Source: Actinoplanes sp. NBC_00393 (GTDB lineage Bacteria > Actinomycetota > Actinomycetes > Mycobacteriales > Micromonosporaceae). From it: a stretch of 64,000 nucleotides of DNA. The DNA is taken from the NCBI RefSeq assembly GCF_036053395.1, contig NZ_CP107942.1, positions 7,272,501 through 7,336,500 on the forward strand. Reading direction: 5' to 3'. The position numbers were made by a program, and so were the translations under genes. How positions within the stretch are numbered: position 1 is the stretch's first letter; every line of letters starts with the position of its first letter. The notes under the pieces are model-generated. The model was not told where the DNA came from, ran no database searches, and saw only the letters and a program-made list of their open reading frames with translations. This document shows positions 25,905 through 39,876 of this stretch, piece by piece.

Positions 25905-26372
25905 TCAGCCCTCGATGGGACGCGGCCCGAAGACCGGCCGGCCGGGAACACTGCCCGGGCCGCGGGGCGGGCCCGCTTCGAGCCAGGAGAGGAAGCCGGT
26001 CACGGTGGTCTCGGCCATCGCGATCTCCACCTCGGCCACCTCGGTGGCGCAGCGCAGGATGATCCAGTGCCCCGGCATGGTGAGACGCTCCGGGCCGGCC
26101 GGCAGGCGCCGCTCCTGGACCGTCAGCGTCCGCCGGTCGAGCACCCGCTTGGGACGGATGGCCAGGCTGAACATGCGGTGGAAACGCAGCTCGTCGCCGA
26201 CGAACTGCCCGAGACCGGCAGACCAGCCGCGGCCGCGCACCATCTTGCTGATCCGGACCTGGACCCGGATGGTGCCGCCGCCGACCATGAGCAGGCGGCG
26301 GCGGAAGAAGACGGCGAAGAGCAGTGCGAGCAGCGCGACGACGCAGATTCCGAAGATTTCCAGAACCCGCAT
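25905..26372 (-). CDS. DUF2550 family membrane-anchored protein
   Basis: A 155-residue protein with one N-terminal transmembrane helix (IFGICVVALLALLFAVFF) and a beta-rich cytoplasmic domain ending in ETTVTGFLSWLEAGPPR. DUF2550 genes commonly sit directly after atpC in actinobacteria, as here (8-bp gap). Function unknown. Likely cotranscribed with atpC. Confidence 0.9.
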   Translation of the reverse strand: MRVLEIFGICVVALLALLFAVFFRRRLLMVGGGTIRVQVRISKMVRGRGWSAGLGQFVGDELRFHRMFSLAIRPKRVLDRRTLTVQERRLPAGPERLTMPGHWIILRCATEVAEVEIAMAETTVTGFLSWLEAGPPRGPGSVPGRPVFGPRPIEG

Positions 26373-26380
26373 CGCCGGTG

Positions 26381-26662
26381 TCAGTGAGACTCGGGCGTAG
26401 CGGGCGTGGCGCTCTCGGCGAGCACCGTGACACCGTTCGCGTCGATGGAGAGGAAGCCACCGGCCACGTCGTAGGTCAGCTGCTCGCCACCGGCGAGCTT
26501 CACACGGACCTGGGACGGCTCCTTGAGCAGGCCGAGCAGCGGCGAGTGACCGGGCAGGACACCGATCTCGCCCTCGGTCGTACGCGCCACGAGCATCTCC
26601 GCCTCGCCGGACCAGACCTTCTCCTCGACGGCGACGACCTCGACGTGCAGCTGGTTGGCCAC
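26381..26662 (-). CDS. atpC: ATP synthase F1 subunit epsilon
   Basis: A 93-residue epsilon subunit consisting mainly of the N-terminal beta-sandwich (LHVEVVAVEEKVWSGEAEML, GEIGVLPGHSPLLGLL). The C-terminal helical hairpin is short or absent, as in some actinobacteria. The start is GTG 26662 with GGGAG 5 nt upstream. It is separated from atpD by an LCP gene and a terminator, so its expression is not simply coupled to the rest of the operon. Confidence 0.95.
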   Translation of the reverse strand: MANQLHVEVVAVEEKVWSGEAEMLVARTTEGEIGVLPGHSPLLGLLKEPSQVRVKLAGGEQLTYDVAGGFLSIDANGVTVLAESATPATPESH

Positions 26663-26741
26663 GCTGTCTCCCTTTGACGCTGCGAACCGATCGGGTGAAG
26701 TCTAATCTGCGCCCCAGGTCACCCTGGTACGGGGTGCCGCC

Positions 26742-27857
26742 TCAGCCGTTCTTGCTGACGTATTCCGGATTGTCGAGCAGGAACTCGGCGATCCGGTCGT
26801 CCTTGACCGCCTGGAAGAACTCCTCCGTCGACGGCGCCAGCTGCTCCCCCAGGTACTCCCCGTTCTCGATGAGCGCCCCACCGGGCAGCTTGATCAGCGT
26901 CATGTCGTCGGTGCTGACGCCGCGCAGCGCCAGACCCCAGTCCACGACGCTGTGCCCCTCGCCGAAGAAGGTGAGCGAGTCACCGGCCGCGTCCAGCACC
27001 TTGAGCAGCTTGGACGGGTTGGTCACCACGTCCTTGCTCATCGCCTGCTTGGCCATCGCCTTGACGAACTGCTGCTGGTGCCGCTGGCGGTCGTAGTCGC
27101 CGTTCGGCAGGCCGTAGCGCTGGCGGACGTAGTCCAGCGCCTCCCACGCCTCGAGGTGGTAGGTGCCCTTCTTGTAGGTCTTCTGCGGCCCGATGTACGG
27201 GTGCTCGCAGCCGCCCTCCCCACACTCCGGCCGCTTGGGCCGGGGCTTGCCGTTCGGCTGCAGGTGCTCGGACTTCACGTTCTGGTCGATCGTCATGGTG
27301 ACGCCGCCCATGGCTTCGACGATGTCCTTGAAGCCGCCGAAGTTGACGATCGCGCCGGAGTCGAACTCCTTGATCCCGGTGAGGTTCGTGACCGTCTTGG
27401 CGAGCAGCTGGAAACCCTGCTTCTCGTCGTACTTCCCGTTGCCGATCGAGCTGCCGAACGTCATCGCGGCGTTGATCTTCGAGTTCGCGCCGCGGAAGCC
27501 GTTCTTGTCGAAGGCCGGAATCTCCACGTACAGGTCGCGGGGCAGGGAGAACAGGTAGACCTGGTCCATCGAGGCCGGCACGTGCGCGACCAGGATCGAG
27601 TCGGAGAGCGGCGCGGTCTTCGTGCCCCGCGGGTCGATGCCGGCGAGCAGGATGTTGACCGGGCCCTTGATGTCCGCGGCCTCCTTGGTGTCCGAGCCGC
27701 CGATCCGGACGTCGCCCGCGTCCACCGCCCCCGTGTACTTGGCGATCACGGTCTGACCGGTCACCAGCACGCCACCGCTCGTCACCATGAGGACGGCGCC
27801 GAAAACCGCGCTCAGGCGGGCCCACAGCGGCGCGCGGCGCTTGTATTTCTTTGCCAC
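26742..27857 (-). CDS. LytR-CpsA-Psr (LCP) family glycopolymer transferase
   Basis: GTG 27857 with GGGGA upstream gives 371 aa. One N-terminal transmembrane helix (LSAVFGAVLMVTSGGVLVTG) anchors an extracellular LCP domain: NILLAGIDPRG, SDSILVAHVP, YLFSLPRDLYVEIP, GGVTMTID and ALDYVRQRYGLPNGDYDRQRHQQ. These include the Arg/Asp residues that bind polyprenyl pyrophosphate. LCP proteins ligate teichoic acids or other glycopolymers to peptidoglycan. Its position between atpD and atpC is unusual. Confidence 0.92.
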   Translation of the reverse strand: MAKKYKRRAPLWARLSAVFGAVLMVTSGGVLVTGQTVIAKYTGAVDAGDVRIGGSDTKEAADIKGPVNILLAGIDPRGTKTAPLSDSILVAHVPASMDQVYLFSLPRDLYVEIPAFDKNGFRGANSKINAAMTFGSSIGNGKYDEKQGFQLLAKTVTNLTGIKEFDSGAIVNFGGFKDIVEAMGGVTMTIDQNVKSEHLQPNGKPRPKRPECGEGGCEHPYIGPQKTYKKGTYHLEAWEALDYVRQRYGLPNGDYDRQRHQQQFVKAMAKQAMSKDVVTNPSKLLKVLDAAGDSLTFFGEGHSVVDWGLALRGVSTDDMTLIKLPGGALIENGEYLGEQLAPSTEEFFQAVKDDRIAEFLLDNPEYVSKNG

Positions 27858-27932
27858 TCGATCCCCATTCTCAGCCAAGGCGGCGCCAAGCATACCCAAG
27901 ATTCTCCACGGCTCCCCGCCCTGGGAAACGGG

Positions 27933-27968
27933 CGAGAGCCGCACCGGGTTCAACCGGTGCGGCTCTCG
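27933..27968 (-). terminator. Hairpin terminator between atpD and the LCP gene
   Basis: A perfect 15-bp stem (27933-27947 with 27954-27968, loop gttcaa) lies 20 bp downstream of the atpD stop. There is no long U-tract, which is usual in high-GC actinobacteria. Confidence 0.8.
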
Positions 27969-27987
27969 GACGGATTCGGGGCTGAGA

Positions 27988-30353
<2,366 letters not shown>

Positions 30354-30355
30354 GC

Positions 30356-31927
<1,572 letters not shown>

Positions 31928-31978
31928 CCTCTGCCTTCTCTGTCTAGCTCGGGACGATCACCGCCGCCGAGGGGGCTT

Positions 31979-31996
31979 CTCGATTGGAAAATCGAG
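31979..31996. other. GNRA-capped hairpin between atpH and atpA
   Basis: CTCGATT (31979-31985) pairs with AATCGAG (31990-31996). As written the loop is GGAA, a GNRA tetraloop; on the actual minus-strand transcript it reads TTCC. It may modulate processing or translation of atpA; weak evidence. Confidence 0.35.
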
Positions 31997-32005
31997 GGGA
32001 AAGGA

Positions 32006-32827
32006 CTATTTAGCGAACGCCTGCTTGGCTGCGTTCAGCCGGCGCAGGACCGTGCCGTCGTAGAGATCGGAGCCGACCCGGACGCTCACGCCGCCGAGAA
32101 CCGACGGATTGACGTCCACCTTCAGCGAGACCTCACGGCCGTAGAGGGCGGACAGCTTCGCGGCGAGGGACTGCTCGTCGGCGTCGGTGAGCGGCTTCGC
32201 CACCGTCACGTACGCCACCTCACGATCCCGCTTCGCGGCGGTCAGCTCGACCAACCGGATCAGCGAGGCCTCGAAACCACGGCCACCGAAGCCGTCCAGC
32301 GCGAGCTCGACGAGCCGGCCGGTGGCCACGTGAACCTTGCCCTTCAGCAGGTCCTGAACCAGCTTAACCCGGCGCTCCGTCGGCGCACTGGGGTCACTGA
32401 GCGTGACCGACAGCGACGAGTTGCCCGAGACGATCTGGCTGAAGCGGAAGAGCTCGTCCTCGACCTCGGCCAGCTTGCCGTCCTTGCCGGCCGAGGCCAG
32501 CAGGGTGTCCGCGCCCAGGCGCTCGGTGGCGTCGAGCAGCTCGGTCGGCTTGGAGAAACGGCCGGACACCAGGGTGCCCAGCGCGTTCACCGTCGCCTCG
32601 GTGACCTTGCCCGACAGCAGCGACTTGAGCAGGTCGGCCCGGTCCGAGCCGGACCGCGACGGGTCGGTCAGCGCCCGGCGCAGCCGGGGCTGGGCCCGCA
32701 GCAGGCCGGCCACCGACAGGATCTCGTCGGCGACCGTGGCCAGCTGCGCGGCCGTGGCCGACGCGGTCTCGGCCGAGAGCCGGTCCGACGCTTCGCCGTA
32801 GGCCTCGCGGCTCACGCCCGAAGCCAT
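32006..32827 (-). CDS. atpH: ATP synthase F1 subunit delta
   Basis: A 273-residue delta (OSCP-like) subunit linking F1 to the peripheral stalk. It is about 95 residues longer than the E. coli protein, as is normal in actinobacteria. The conserved C-terminal module (LYGREVSLKVDVNPSVLGGVSVRVGS) is intact. It overlaps atpF by 1 nt. Confidence 0.95.
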   Translation of the reverse strand: MASGVSREAYGEASDRLSAETASATAAQLATVADEILSVAGLLRAQPRLRRALTDPSRSGSDRADLLKSLLSGKVTEATVNALGTLVSGRFSKPTELLDATERLGADTLLASAGKDGKLAEVEDELFRFSQIVSGNSSLSVTLSDPSAPTERRVKLVQDLLKGKVHVATGRLVELALDGFGGRGFEASLIRLVELTAAKRDREVAYVTVAKPLTDADEQSLAAKLSALYGREVSLKVDVNPSVLGGVSVRVGSDLYDGTVLRRLNAAKQAFAK

Positions 32828-33372
32828 CAGCGCCGCCCGGCCGAGTCGAGGTCGTTGATGAACCGCTCGACGGTGCCCCGGGTACGGGCCTCGTCCGCCA
32901 GCGCCTCGCCGACGATCTTGCTGGCCAGGTCGACCGCAAGCGTGCCGACCTCGGAGCGCAGCTCCCGGACGATGGACTCACGCTGGGCGGCGAGCGTCTC
33001 GTTGCCGGCCGCGATGATGCGGTCGGACTCCTCGCGAGCCTTGGCCAGCACGTCCTGCCGGATGCCCTCGGCGTCGGCCCGGGCCTCGTCGCGGATGCGA
33101 GCGGCTTCGGTACGAGCCTCGGCCAGCTGCGCCTTGTACTGCTCGAGCAGCTGGTTCGCCTCGGCCTGAGCGGCCTCGGCGCGCTTGATGCCACCCTCGA
33201 TGGCGTCGACCCGCGCCCGGAACGTCTTCTCCATCTGCGGGAAGACGAACTTGATGAGCACGAAGCAGAGCACCGCGAAGGCGACCGAGCCGACCACGAT
33301 CTCCTGCCAGATCGGCAGGATCGGGTTGTGCTCGGTGGCGCCCTCTTCGGCCGCCAGATAGAGATCGATCAT
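32827..33372 (-). CDS. atpF: ATP synthase F0 subunit b
   Basis: A 181-residue stator stalk subunit. One N-terminal membrane helix (IVVGSVAFAVLCFVLIKFVF) is followed by a long charged coiled coil. AGGAGG lies 5 nt before the ATG. It is not fused to delta, unlike in mycobacteria. Confidence 0.95.
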   Translation of the reverse strand: MIDLYLAAEEGATEHNPILPIWQEIVVGSVAFAVLCFVLIKFVFPQMEKTFRARVDAIEGGIKRAEAAQAEANQLLEQYKAQLAEARTEAARIRDEARADAEGIRQDVLAKAREESDRIIAAGNETLAAQRESIVRELRSEVGTLAVDLASKIVGEALADEARTRGTVERFINDLDSAGRR

Positions 33373-33398
33373 GTGAACCTCCTAGTTGAGGTCGACGA

Positions 33399-34500
<1,102 letters not shown>

Positions 34501-34512
34501 GGCCCTTTCCTG

Positions 34513-34749
34513 TCAGGCGCCGAGCCGGCGCACGATGAGGTACACGCCTCCGGCGATACCGAGGACGGAGCCGATGCCGGCGAAGATGCCCCTGGTTCCG
34601 ACGAAGTGGTCGACCAGCCAGCCGATGCCACCCCATACCAACAAACCCGCGATGAGATACGAGAGAGCGGTCATGCCCACACTCGAGTCGGGAGGCAGGT
34701 TGGAGCCGTCTTCGCCGCGGGATTTGTCGGGAGGTTTCTGGCCGGTCAT
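34513..34749 (-). CDS. AtpI/AtpZ-like small membrane protein
   Basis: From ATG 34749 it is 78 aa with a hydrophilic start and two membrane helices (LSYLIAGLLVWGGIGWLVDHFVG and GIFAGIGSVLGIAGGVYLIVR). It lies 12 bp before atpB. AtpI/AtpZ proteins assist c-ring assembly or cation homeostasis. An in-frame upstream extension exists but lacks a ribosome site. Confidence 0.85.
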   Translation of the reverse strand: MTGQKPPDKSRGEDGSNLPPDSSVGMTALSYLIAGLLVWGGIGWLVDHFVGTRGIFAGIGSVLGIAGGVYLIVRRLGA

Positions 34750-34959
34750 GACGGCCCGAACGATATCAGCAGGAAACGCGAAGCTAGGCGGGACCCCCCG
34801 CACAACCGCAGTTGTCCAGGCGTCAGGGGTCTCGCAACTGTCTGGACACGGTACTCCTGTCACGCCAAAACGGAACACGGCGCGAGCCAGGAGGTCACCA
34901 GATCGTGGCCGTCTGCCCTACTTCACCCGCTGTGACCAGGGGGAACGCAGTGCGATAGA
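34750..34959 (-). promoter_or_regulatory. Probable promoter region of the atp operon
   Basis: A 210-bp gene-free gap separates the upstream membrane-protein gene from the AtpI-like gene, the largest break in the minus-strand run before atpB. I could not assign -35/-10 boxes with confidence. Confidence 0.35.
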
Positions 34960-35439
34960 TCACTTTCCGACAGTCCTGCCATACATCCACCAGGCCTGCA
35001 CGCCGGTCCACACCATCACGCCGGCGACGATGCCCAGACCGAGGGCCGTTTTGCCGGGCCAATCGGTGGAAACTCCGTAGGCCAGGATAATGCCCAACAG
35101 CGTGTATTTCAGCATATATGTGAGCAGGCCAAGGGGCATCAGCAGCGCCGGACGCACCGTGTCGGCCCAGGCGATCACCAAGGTCGACATCGAGTAGCTC
35201 ACGGTGACGATCAGGACGCCGGTGGCCGCGCCGAGCGCGGCGGCCGGGCCGCCGGCGAAGAACCCGACCGAGGCGGCGCAGGTGAGCAGGAGGACGCAGA
35301 CCGCGGAGAGCAGCGGCAGGTGTTCCACCCGCCAGCGAGGGTCGGCCGGCAGGGCCGGGAGCTCAGGCAGGGGGAGATCATCTTCATCATCCGGTACGGC
35401 GTACGCCGCGCCCGAATCCCGACCGTCCCCATGACTCAC
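34960..35439 (-). CDS. Four-helix membrane protein preceding the atp operon (AtpI-like)
   Basis: A 159-residue protein whose GTG start overlaps the glyA stop (GTGA). An acidic N-terminus (residues 1-40) precedes four membrane segments: LPLLSAVCVLLLTCAASVGFF, AALGAATGVLIVTVSYSMSTLVIAW, LLMPLGLLTYMLKYTLLGIILAY and ALGLGIVAGVMVWTGVQAWWMYG. Size, topology and position fit the ATP synthase protein I group. Confidence 0.78.
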   Translation of the reverse strand: MSHGDGRDSGAAYAVPDDEDDLPLPELPALPADPRWRVEHLPLLSAVCVLLLTCAASVGFFAGGPAAALGAATGVLIVTVSYSMSTLVIAWADTVRPALLMPLGLLTYMLKYTLLGIILAYGVSTDWPGKTALGLGIVAGVMVWTGVQAWWMYGRTVGK

Positions 35440-36725
35440 GCCAAGACCTCCTGCTCCACGTAGAACGGGAAGCGCCGGACCAGTGCCGACACCTCCTCGG
35501 TGACCTCGGCGAGCCGGCCCGCCCCGCCGGACGTCTCCGGATCGCTGCGCACCGCCACCCCGATCAGACCCGCGATCTGCCGCATCTCGCCCTCCCGCAT
35601 GCCCTGCGAGGTGACGCTCGGCGTGCCCACCCGGAAACCGGATGCCACGGCCGGCTTCTCCGGGTCGTACGGAATCGCGTTCTTGTTGAGCGCGATCCGC
35701 GCGGCCGCGCAACGCGCCTCCGCCTCCCGGCCGCTGACGCCCAGCTCGCGCAGATCGAGCACGGCGAGGTGGGTATCGGTGCCACCGGAGACCGGGCGCA
35801 TCCCCTCGGCGCCGAGACCGGCGGCGAGCACCCGGGCGTTGCGGACCGTCTGCTGAGCGTACCCCCGGAAGGCGGGCATGCCCGCTTCGCGCAGCGCGAC
35901 CGCCTTGGCGGCGACGGTGTGCATCATCGGGCCGCCCTGCGCGAACGGGAAGACCGCCTTGTCGACGCGCTGGGCCAGGTCCGCACGGCAGAGGATCATG
36001 CCGCCTCGCGGTCCGCGCAGCGCCTTGTGGGTGGTGCAGGTGACCACGTCGGCGTACGGCACCGGCGACGGGACCGCCCGCCCGGCCACCAGGCCGATGA
36101 AGTGCGCCGCATCCACCAGCAGGTAGGCGCCCACCTCGTCGGCGATCTCGCGGAACCGGGCGAAGTCGATCAGCCGCGGGTAGGAGGTCGCCCCGCAGAT
36201 GATCAGCTTGGGCCGGTGCGCCAGGGCGAGGTCGCGTACCTCGTCGTAGTCGATCTCCTCGGTCTCCGGCTCCACCCGGTACGCGATGGGGTGGAACCAC
36301 TTGCCGGAGAAATTGGCCTTGCTGCCGTGTGTCAGGTGGCCGCCGTGCGGCAGGCCCATGGCCAGCACCACGTCGCCCGGTTCAGCGAGTGCCGCGTACG
36401 CCGCCAGGTTTGCCGACGCCCCGGAATGGGGCTGAACGTTGGCGTGGTCGGCGCCGAACAGTTCCTTGGCCCGCTCGATGGCCAGTTCCTCGGCGCGGTC
36501 CACCTGCCCGCAGCCGCCGTAGTAGCGCTGACCCGGATAGCCCTCGGCGTACTTGTTCGCCAGCGTCGAGCCGAGCGCGGCCAGCACCGCCGGCGACGTG
36601 AAACTCTCGCTCGCGATCAGCTGCAGAGTCTCCCGTTGCCGGGCCAGTTCGTCGACCAGGACAGCCGCGATCTCCGGATCGTCGCGCTCGAGCGCGGCGA
36701 AGTCCGGTCCCCAGAAGGTGCCCAC
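35436..36725 (-). CDS. glyA: Serine hydroxymethyltransferase
   Basis: A 429-residue PLP enzyme converting serine plus tetrahydrofolate to glycine plus methylene-THF. GTG 36725 is chosen because GGGAGG sits 6 nt upstream. LIASESFTSPAVL, the YPGQRYYGG loop and the PLP lysine Lys234 in TTHKALRGPRGG are present. Gene order glyA directly upstream of the atp block suggests at least partial cotranscription. Confidence 0.95.
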   Translation of the reverse strand: MGTFWGPDFAALERDDPEIAAVLVDELARQRETLQLIASESFTSPAVLAALGSTLANKYAEGYPGQRYYGGCGQVDRAEELAIERAKELFGADHANVQPHSGASANLAAYAALAEPGDVVLAMGLPHGGHLTHGSKANFSGKWFHPIAYRVEPETEEIDYDEVRDLALAHRPKLIICGATSYPRLIDFARFREIADEVGAYLLVDAAHFIGLVAGRAVPSPVPYADVVTCTTHKALRGPRGGMILCRADLAQRVDKAVFPFAQGGPMMHTVAAKAVALREAGMPAFRGYAQQTVRNARVLAAGLGAEGMRPVSGGTDTHLAVLDLRELGVSGREAEARCAAARIALNKNAIPYDPEKPAVASGFRVGTPSVTSQGMREGEMRQIAGLIGVAVRSDPETSGGAGRLAEVTEEVSALVRRFPFYVEQEVLA

Positions 36726-36795
36726 CTCTGGCCTCCCGACCTCGAGGAGCCTGCCAGAAAAAAGCATATGGCGTGAGACCCCCTGCATGCGGGCA

Positions 36796-36801
36796 CAGTC
36801 T
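36796..36801 (+). promoter_or_regulatory. Candidate -10 of leaderless transcript
   Basis: CAGTCT ends 6 nt before ATG 36808 and no Shine-Dalgarno is seen. Confidence 0.4.
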
Positions 36802-36807
36802 CTACTT

Positions 36808-38334
36808 ATGCGATGCCTCGTCACCGGCGCGACCGGTTACATCGGCGGCCGACTCGCCCCGCGGTTGCTCGAAGCCGGCCATGCCGTGCGCTGTCTGTCC
36901 CGCAGTGCGGGCCGGCTGCGCGACGTCCCGTGGAAGGACCGGGTGGAGATCGTCGAGGCCGACCTGCTCGACCCGTCCTCCCTGGTCGCGGCCCTCGACG
37001 GGATCGAGGTCGTCTACTTTCTGGTGCACTCGCTCGGGCAGGCCGACTTCGAGCAGCGGGACCGGCAGGCGGCCACCAACATGGCCGCCGCCGCCCGGGC
37101 CGCCGGGGTACGCCGGATCATCTACCTGGGCGGACCCGAGCCGCCGGCCGACGAGCACCCGTCCGCGCACCTGCGCTCCCGCGCCGAGGTGGCCCGGATC
37201 CTGCTGGCGAGCGGGGTGCCCACGGTGGTGCTGCGGGCACCGGTGATCATCGGTTCCGGCTCGGCCTCGTTCGAGATGCTGCGCCACCTCACCGAGCGGC
37301 TCCCGGCCATGATCACCCCGCGCTGGGTCAGCAACCGGATCCAGCCGATCGCGGTACGTGACGTGCTGCGCTACCTGATCGGCGCCGCGGACCTGCCGCC
37401 CGAGGTCAACCGCGGGTTCGACATCGGCGGCGCCGATGTGCTGACCTACGCCGAGATGATGCGCCGGTACGCCCGGGTGGCCGGTCTCCCCCGCCGGATC
37501 ATCCTGCCGACCCGCGTCCTCAGCCCCTGGCTGTCCGCGCACTGGGTCGGCCTGATCACCCCGGTGCCGAACGCCATCGCCCGGCCGCTGGTCGCCAGCC
37601 TGGTGCACGAGGCCGTCGCACACGAGAACGACCTGACCGAACTGCTGCCCGGCCCGACTGAGCCCACCCGCGGCGGAAAACAAAAGGCAACCCCGGATGT
37701 CCTGGGCTTCGACGAGTCCGTCCGCCTCGCCCTCGGCAAGATCCGCGACGCCGACGTGGAGACCCGCTGGTCCACCGCGTCCGGCGGGGACGCCGCCGCC
37801 GAACCGCTGCCCAGCGACCCGAAGTGGTCCGGCGGCAGCCTCTACCTCGACGAGCGCTGCCGCCCGGTCGAGGCGCCGCCCGAGCACCTGTGGCGGGTGA
37901 TCGAGGGCATCGGCGGTGAGAACGGCTGGTACTCGTTCCCGCTCGCCTGGTCGGTCCGCGGCTGGCTGGACCGGCTGGCCGGCGGCGTCGGGCTGCGCCG
38001 CGGGCGCCGGGACCAGCACCGGTTGCGGGTCGGCGAGGCGCTGGACTGGTGGCGGGTCGAGGAGATCGAGCCCGGTTCGCTGCTGCGGCTGCGGGCCGAG
38101 ATGAAGGTGCCCGGCCGTGCCTGGCTGGAGATGCGCGCCGAGCCGTCACCGTCCGGCGGCAGTGTGTACCGGCAGCGTGCGGTCTTCCTGCCGCGCGGGC
38201 TGGCCGGCCACCTCTACTGGGCGTCCGTGCTGCCCTTCCACGGTTTGGTCTTCGCCGGCATGGCCCGCAACATCACGGCCGAGGCCGAGGAGTCACTCCG
38301 CCGCCGCCCGGCCCAGCCGGTCGCGGACGGCTAG
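36808..38334 (+). CDS. NAD(P)-binding SDR fused to an SRPBCC/DUF2867 domain
   Basis: A 508-residue two-domain protein. Residues 1-290 are an atypical short-chain dehydrogenase (CLVTGATGYIGGRLAPRLL nucleotide-binding motif; YFLVHSLGQADFEQRDR). The C-terminal 190 residues (about 320-500) match the DUF2867/SRPBCC-like fold seen in such fusions (ENGWYSFPLAWSVRGWLDRLAGG). The substrate is unknown; related proteins are annotated as NAD-dependent epimerases. It diverges from glyA, and its last 42 nt overlap the convergent sua5 gene. Confidence 0.88.
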   Translation: MRCLVTGATGYIGGRLAPRLLEAGHAVRCLSRSAGRLRDVPWKDRVEIVEADLLDPSSLVAALDGIEVVYFLVHSLGQADFEQRDRQAATNMAAAARAAGVRRIIYLGGPEPPADEHPSAHLRSRAEVARILLASGVPTVVLRAPVIIGSGSASFEMLRHLTERLPAMITPRWVSNRIQPIAVRDVLRYLIGAADLPPEVNRGFDIGGADVLTYAEMMRRYARVAGLPRRIILPTRVLSPWLSAHWVGLITPVPNAIARPLVASLVHEAVAHENDLTELLPGPTEPTRGGKQKATPDVLGFDESVRLALGKIRDADVETRWSTASGGDAAAEPLPSDPKWSGGSLYLDERCRPVEAPPEHLWRVIEGIGGENGWYSFPLAWSVRGWLDRLAGGVGLRRGRRDQHRLRVGEALDWWRVEEIEPGSLLRLRAEMKVPGRAWLEMRAEPSPSGGSVYRQRAVFLPRGLAGHLYWASVLPFHGLVFAGMARNITAEAEESLRRRPAQPVADG

Positions 38335-39285
38335 CCAGTCCTCGGTCTGCGGCGGCTCCTGGACCAGGATCGTCGCGACCCCGGCGTCGTCCAGGCGGTG
38401 CAGGGCCGCGTACAGGTCGGCCGCGTACTCCCGCGGATCGGCCGAGAGGATCTCGGTCCGGCCTGCTTCCACGGCTGTTCCCGACGCTCCCTCAGAGCCG
38501 GCCGAGCCCTCGTACGCCAGCGCGCCGATCGGGTCGGCCAGCTCGGCGCGGTCCACATCGTGGATGTCTTTGCAGAGCAGCACCCGGGCCCGCGGCGCGT
38601 AGTGCCGCCGGCTCATCCCGGGTGACGGCCGGGCCGCGCCGTCCGCGGTCTCGGCGTCCGGCAGGGCGATCGCGCCGGCCGCGTCGCGCAGCACGCGCAG
38701 GCCGAGCGCGCCCGGCCGCAGCAGGGTCGGCACGCCGGTGGTCAGGTCCAGCACCGTCGACTCGATGCCCCACGAGCAGGCGCCGCCGTCCAGCACCAGC
38801 GGCACGTCCGGCAGGCTGCGCACCACGTGCTCGGCGGTGGTCGGCGAGATGCCCTCCGACCGGTTCGCGCTGGGCGCGGCGAGCGGCAGACCGGACGCCT
38901 CGAGCAGGCGCAGGGCCACGTCGTGCGCAGGCACCCGGACCGCGACCGTGTCGTTGGCGGCGCCGATGCCGGGCAGGTGCCGGGCCCGGCGGACGACCAG
39001 GGTGAGCGGGCCCGGCCAGAACTCGGCGGCCAGCTCGTCGGCCTGCGCGGGCCAGGTCTCGGCCAGCTCCCGGGCCGCCGCCACGTCGGCGACGTGCACG
39101 ATCAGCGGGTTCCAGTTCGGCCGGTTCTTCAGCCGGTAGATCTCGCCGACGGCCCGCTCGGAGAAGGCGTCGGCGCCCAGGCCGTAGACGGTCTCGGTGG
39201 GGAACGCGACGACCGAGCCGGCCCGCAGGATCTCCACCGCCCGGCTCAGCCCTTCGGCGTCCGGGCGAACGATCCGGCTCGTCAC
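38293..39285 (-). CDS. L-threonylcarbamoyladenylate synthase, long Sua5/YwlC type
   Basis: A 330-residue enzyme making threonylcarbamoyl-AMP for the t6A37 modification of ANN-reading tRNAs. The YrdC domain (about 1-200) has VVAFPTETVYGLGADAF, the KNRPNWNPLIVHV nucleotide region and APSANRSEGISPT. A C-terminal Sua5 domain follows the linker SRRHYAPRARVLL. GTG start overlaps the phosphatase stop (GTGA). A shorter paralogue lies two genes upstream. Confidence 0.93.
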   Translation of the reverse strand: MTSRIVRPDAEGLSRAVEILRAGSVVAFPTETVYGLGADAFSERAVGEIYRLKNRPNWNPLIVHVADVAAARELAETWPAQADELAAEFWPGPLTLVVRRARHLPGIGAANDTVAVRVPAHDVALRLLEASGLPLAAPSANRSEGISPTTAEHVVRSLPDVPLVLDGGACSWGIESTVLDLTTGVPTLLRPGALGLRVLRDAAGAIALPDAETADGAARPSPGMSRRHYAPRARVLLCKDIHDVDRAELADPIGALAYEGSAGSEGASGTAVEAGRTEILSADPREYAADLYAALHRLDDAGVATILVQEPPQTEDWLAVRDRLGRAAAE

Positions 39286-39875
39286 GGGAGCAGCAGGGCG
39301 GCGAACGGCACCGTGGTGTCCTCGATCTCGTCGCCGACGCGCTGGAAGGTCTGGTCGCCGCGGCCCCACGGGTCGTCCAGGTCGTCGGCGCCCTGTGGCT
39401 GGTCGTCGCCGCGGAGCCGGGCGACCGCCTTGACGATCGCGGCGCCGCGGGCGTGCACCGCCTCCGGCTTGGCGTCGGCCGGCGGCAGGGCGGCCCGGTC
39501 CACCGCGCCGAGCAGGCGGCCGAACTCGCCGAGCACGAAGGTCCGGCCGGCCGCGTCCGGCCGCAGGGCGACCACGTAGTCGTACTGATCGGCGGTGGCG
39601 GTGAGGATCAGGTCGGCCTCGTCGATGAAGTCGCCGCGCAGCTTGCGGGCCACGAAACCGTCGTCGCTGCCGCGGCGGGCCCGGACCAGCCGGGCGGCCG
39701 GCGGGTTCATCGGCTCGCCCTCGTGCCAGCCACCGGTGCCCGCGCTCAGGCTCCGGAGCAGCTCCTCGGTGCTGTCGCCGGCCCGGTCGCGGACCGCCCG
39801 GGCCAGCAGGCGCTCGGCCATCGGCGACCGGCAGATGTTGCCCATGCACACGTGCAGAACAGTGAACGGCGTCAC
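39282..39875 (-). CDS. Low-molecular-weight protein-tyrosine phosphatase
   Basis: A 197-residue LMW-PTP. The P-loop CMGNICRS near the N-terminus (Cys10 to Arg16) fits CX5R(S/T), and the general-acid loop is in DDLDDPWGRGDQTF. It sits between the two threonylcarbamoyl-AMP synthase genes, overlapping one and starting 1 bp after the other ends. GTG start at 39875. Possible targets are tyrosine or arginine phosphorylated proteins. Confidence 0.92.
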   Translation of the reverse strand: MTPFTVLHVCMGNICRSPMAERLLARAVRDRAGDSTEELLRSLSAGTGGWHEGEPMNPPAARLVRARRGSDDGFVARKLRGDFIDEADLILTATADQYDYVVALRPDAAGRTFVLGEFGRLLGAVDRAALPPADAKPEAVHARGAAIVKAVARLRGDDQPQGADDLDDPWGRGDQTFQRVGDEIEDTTVPFAALLLP

Positions 39876-39876
39876 G

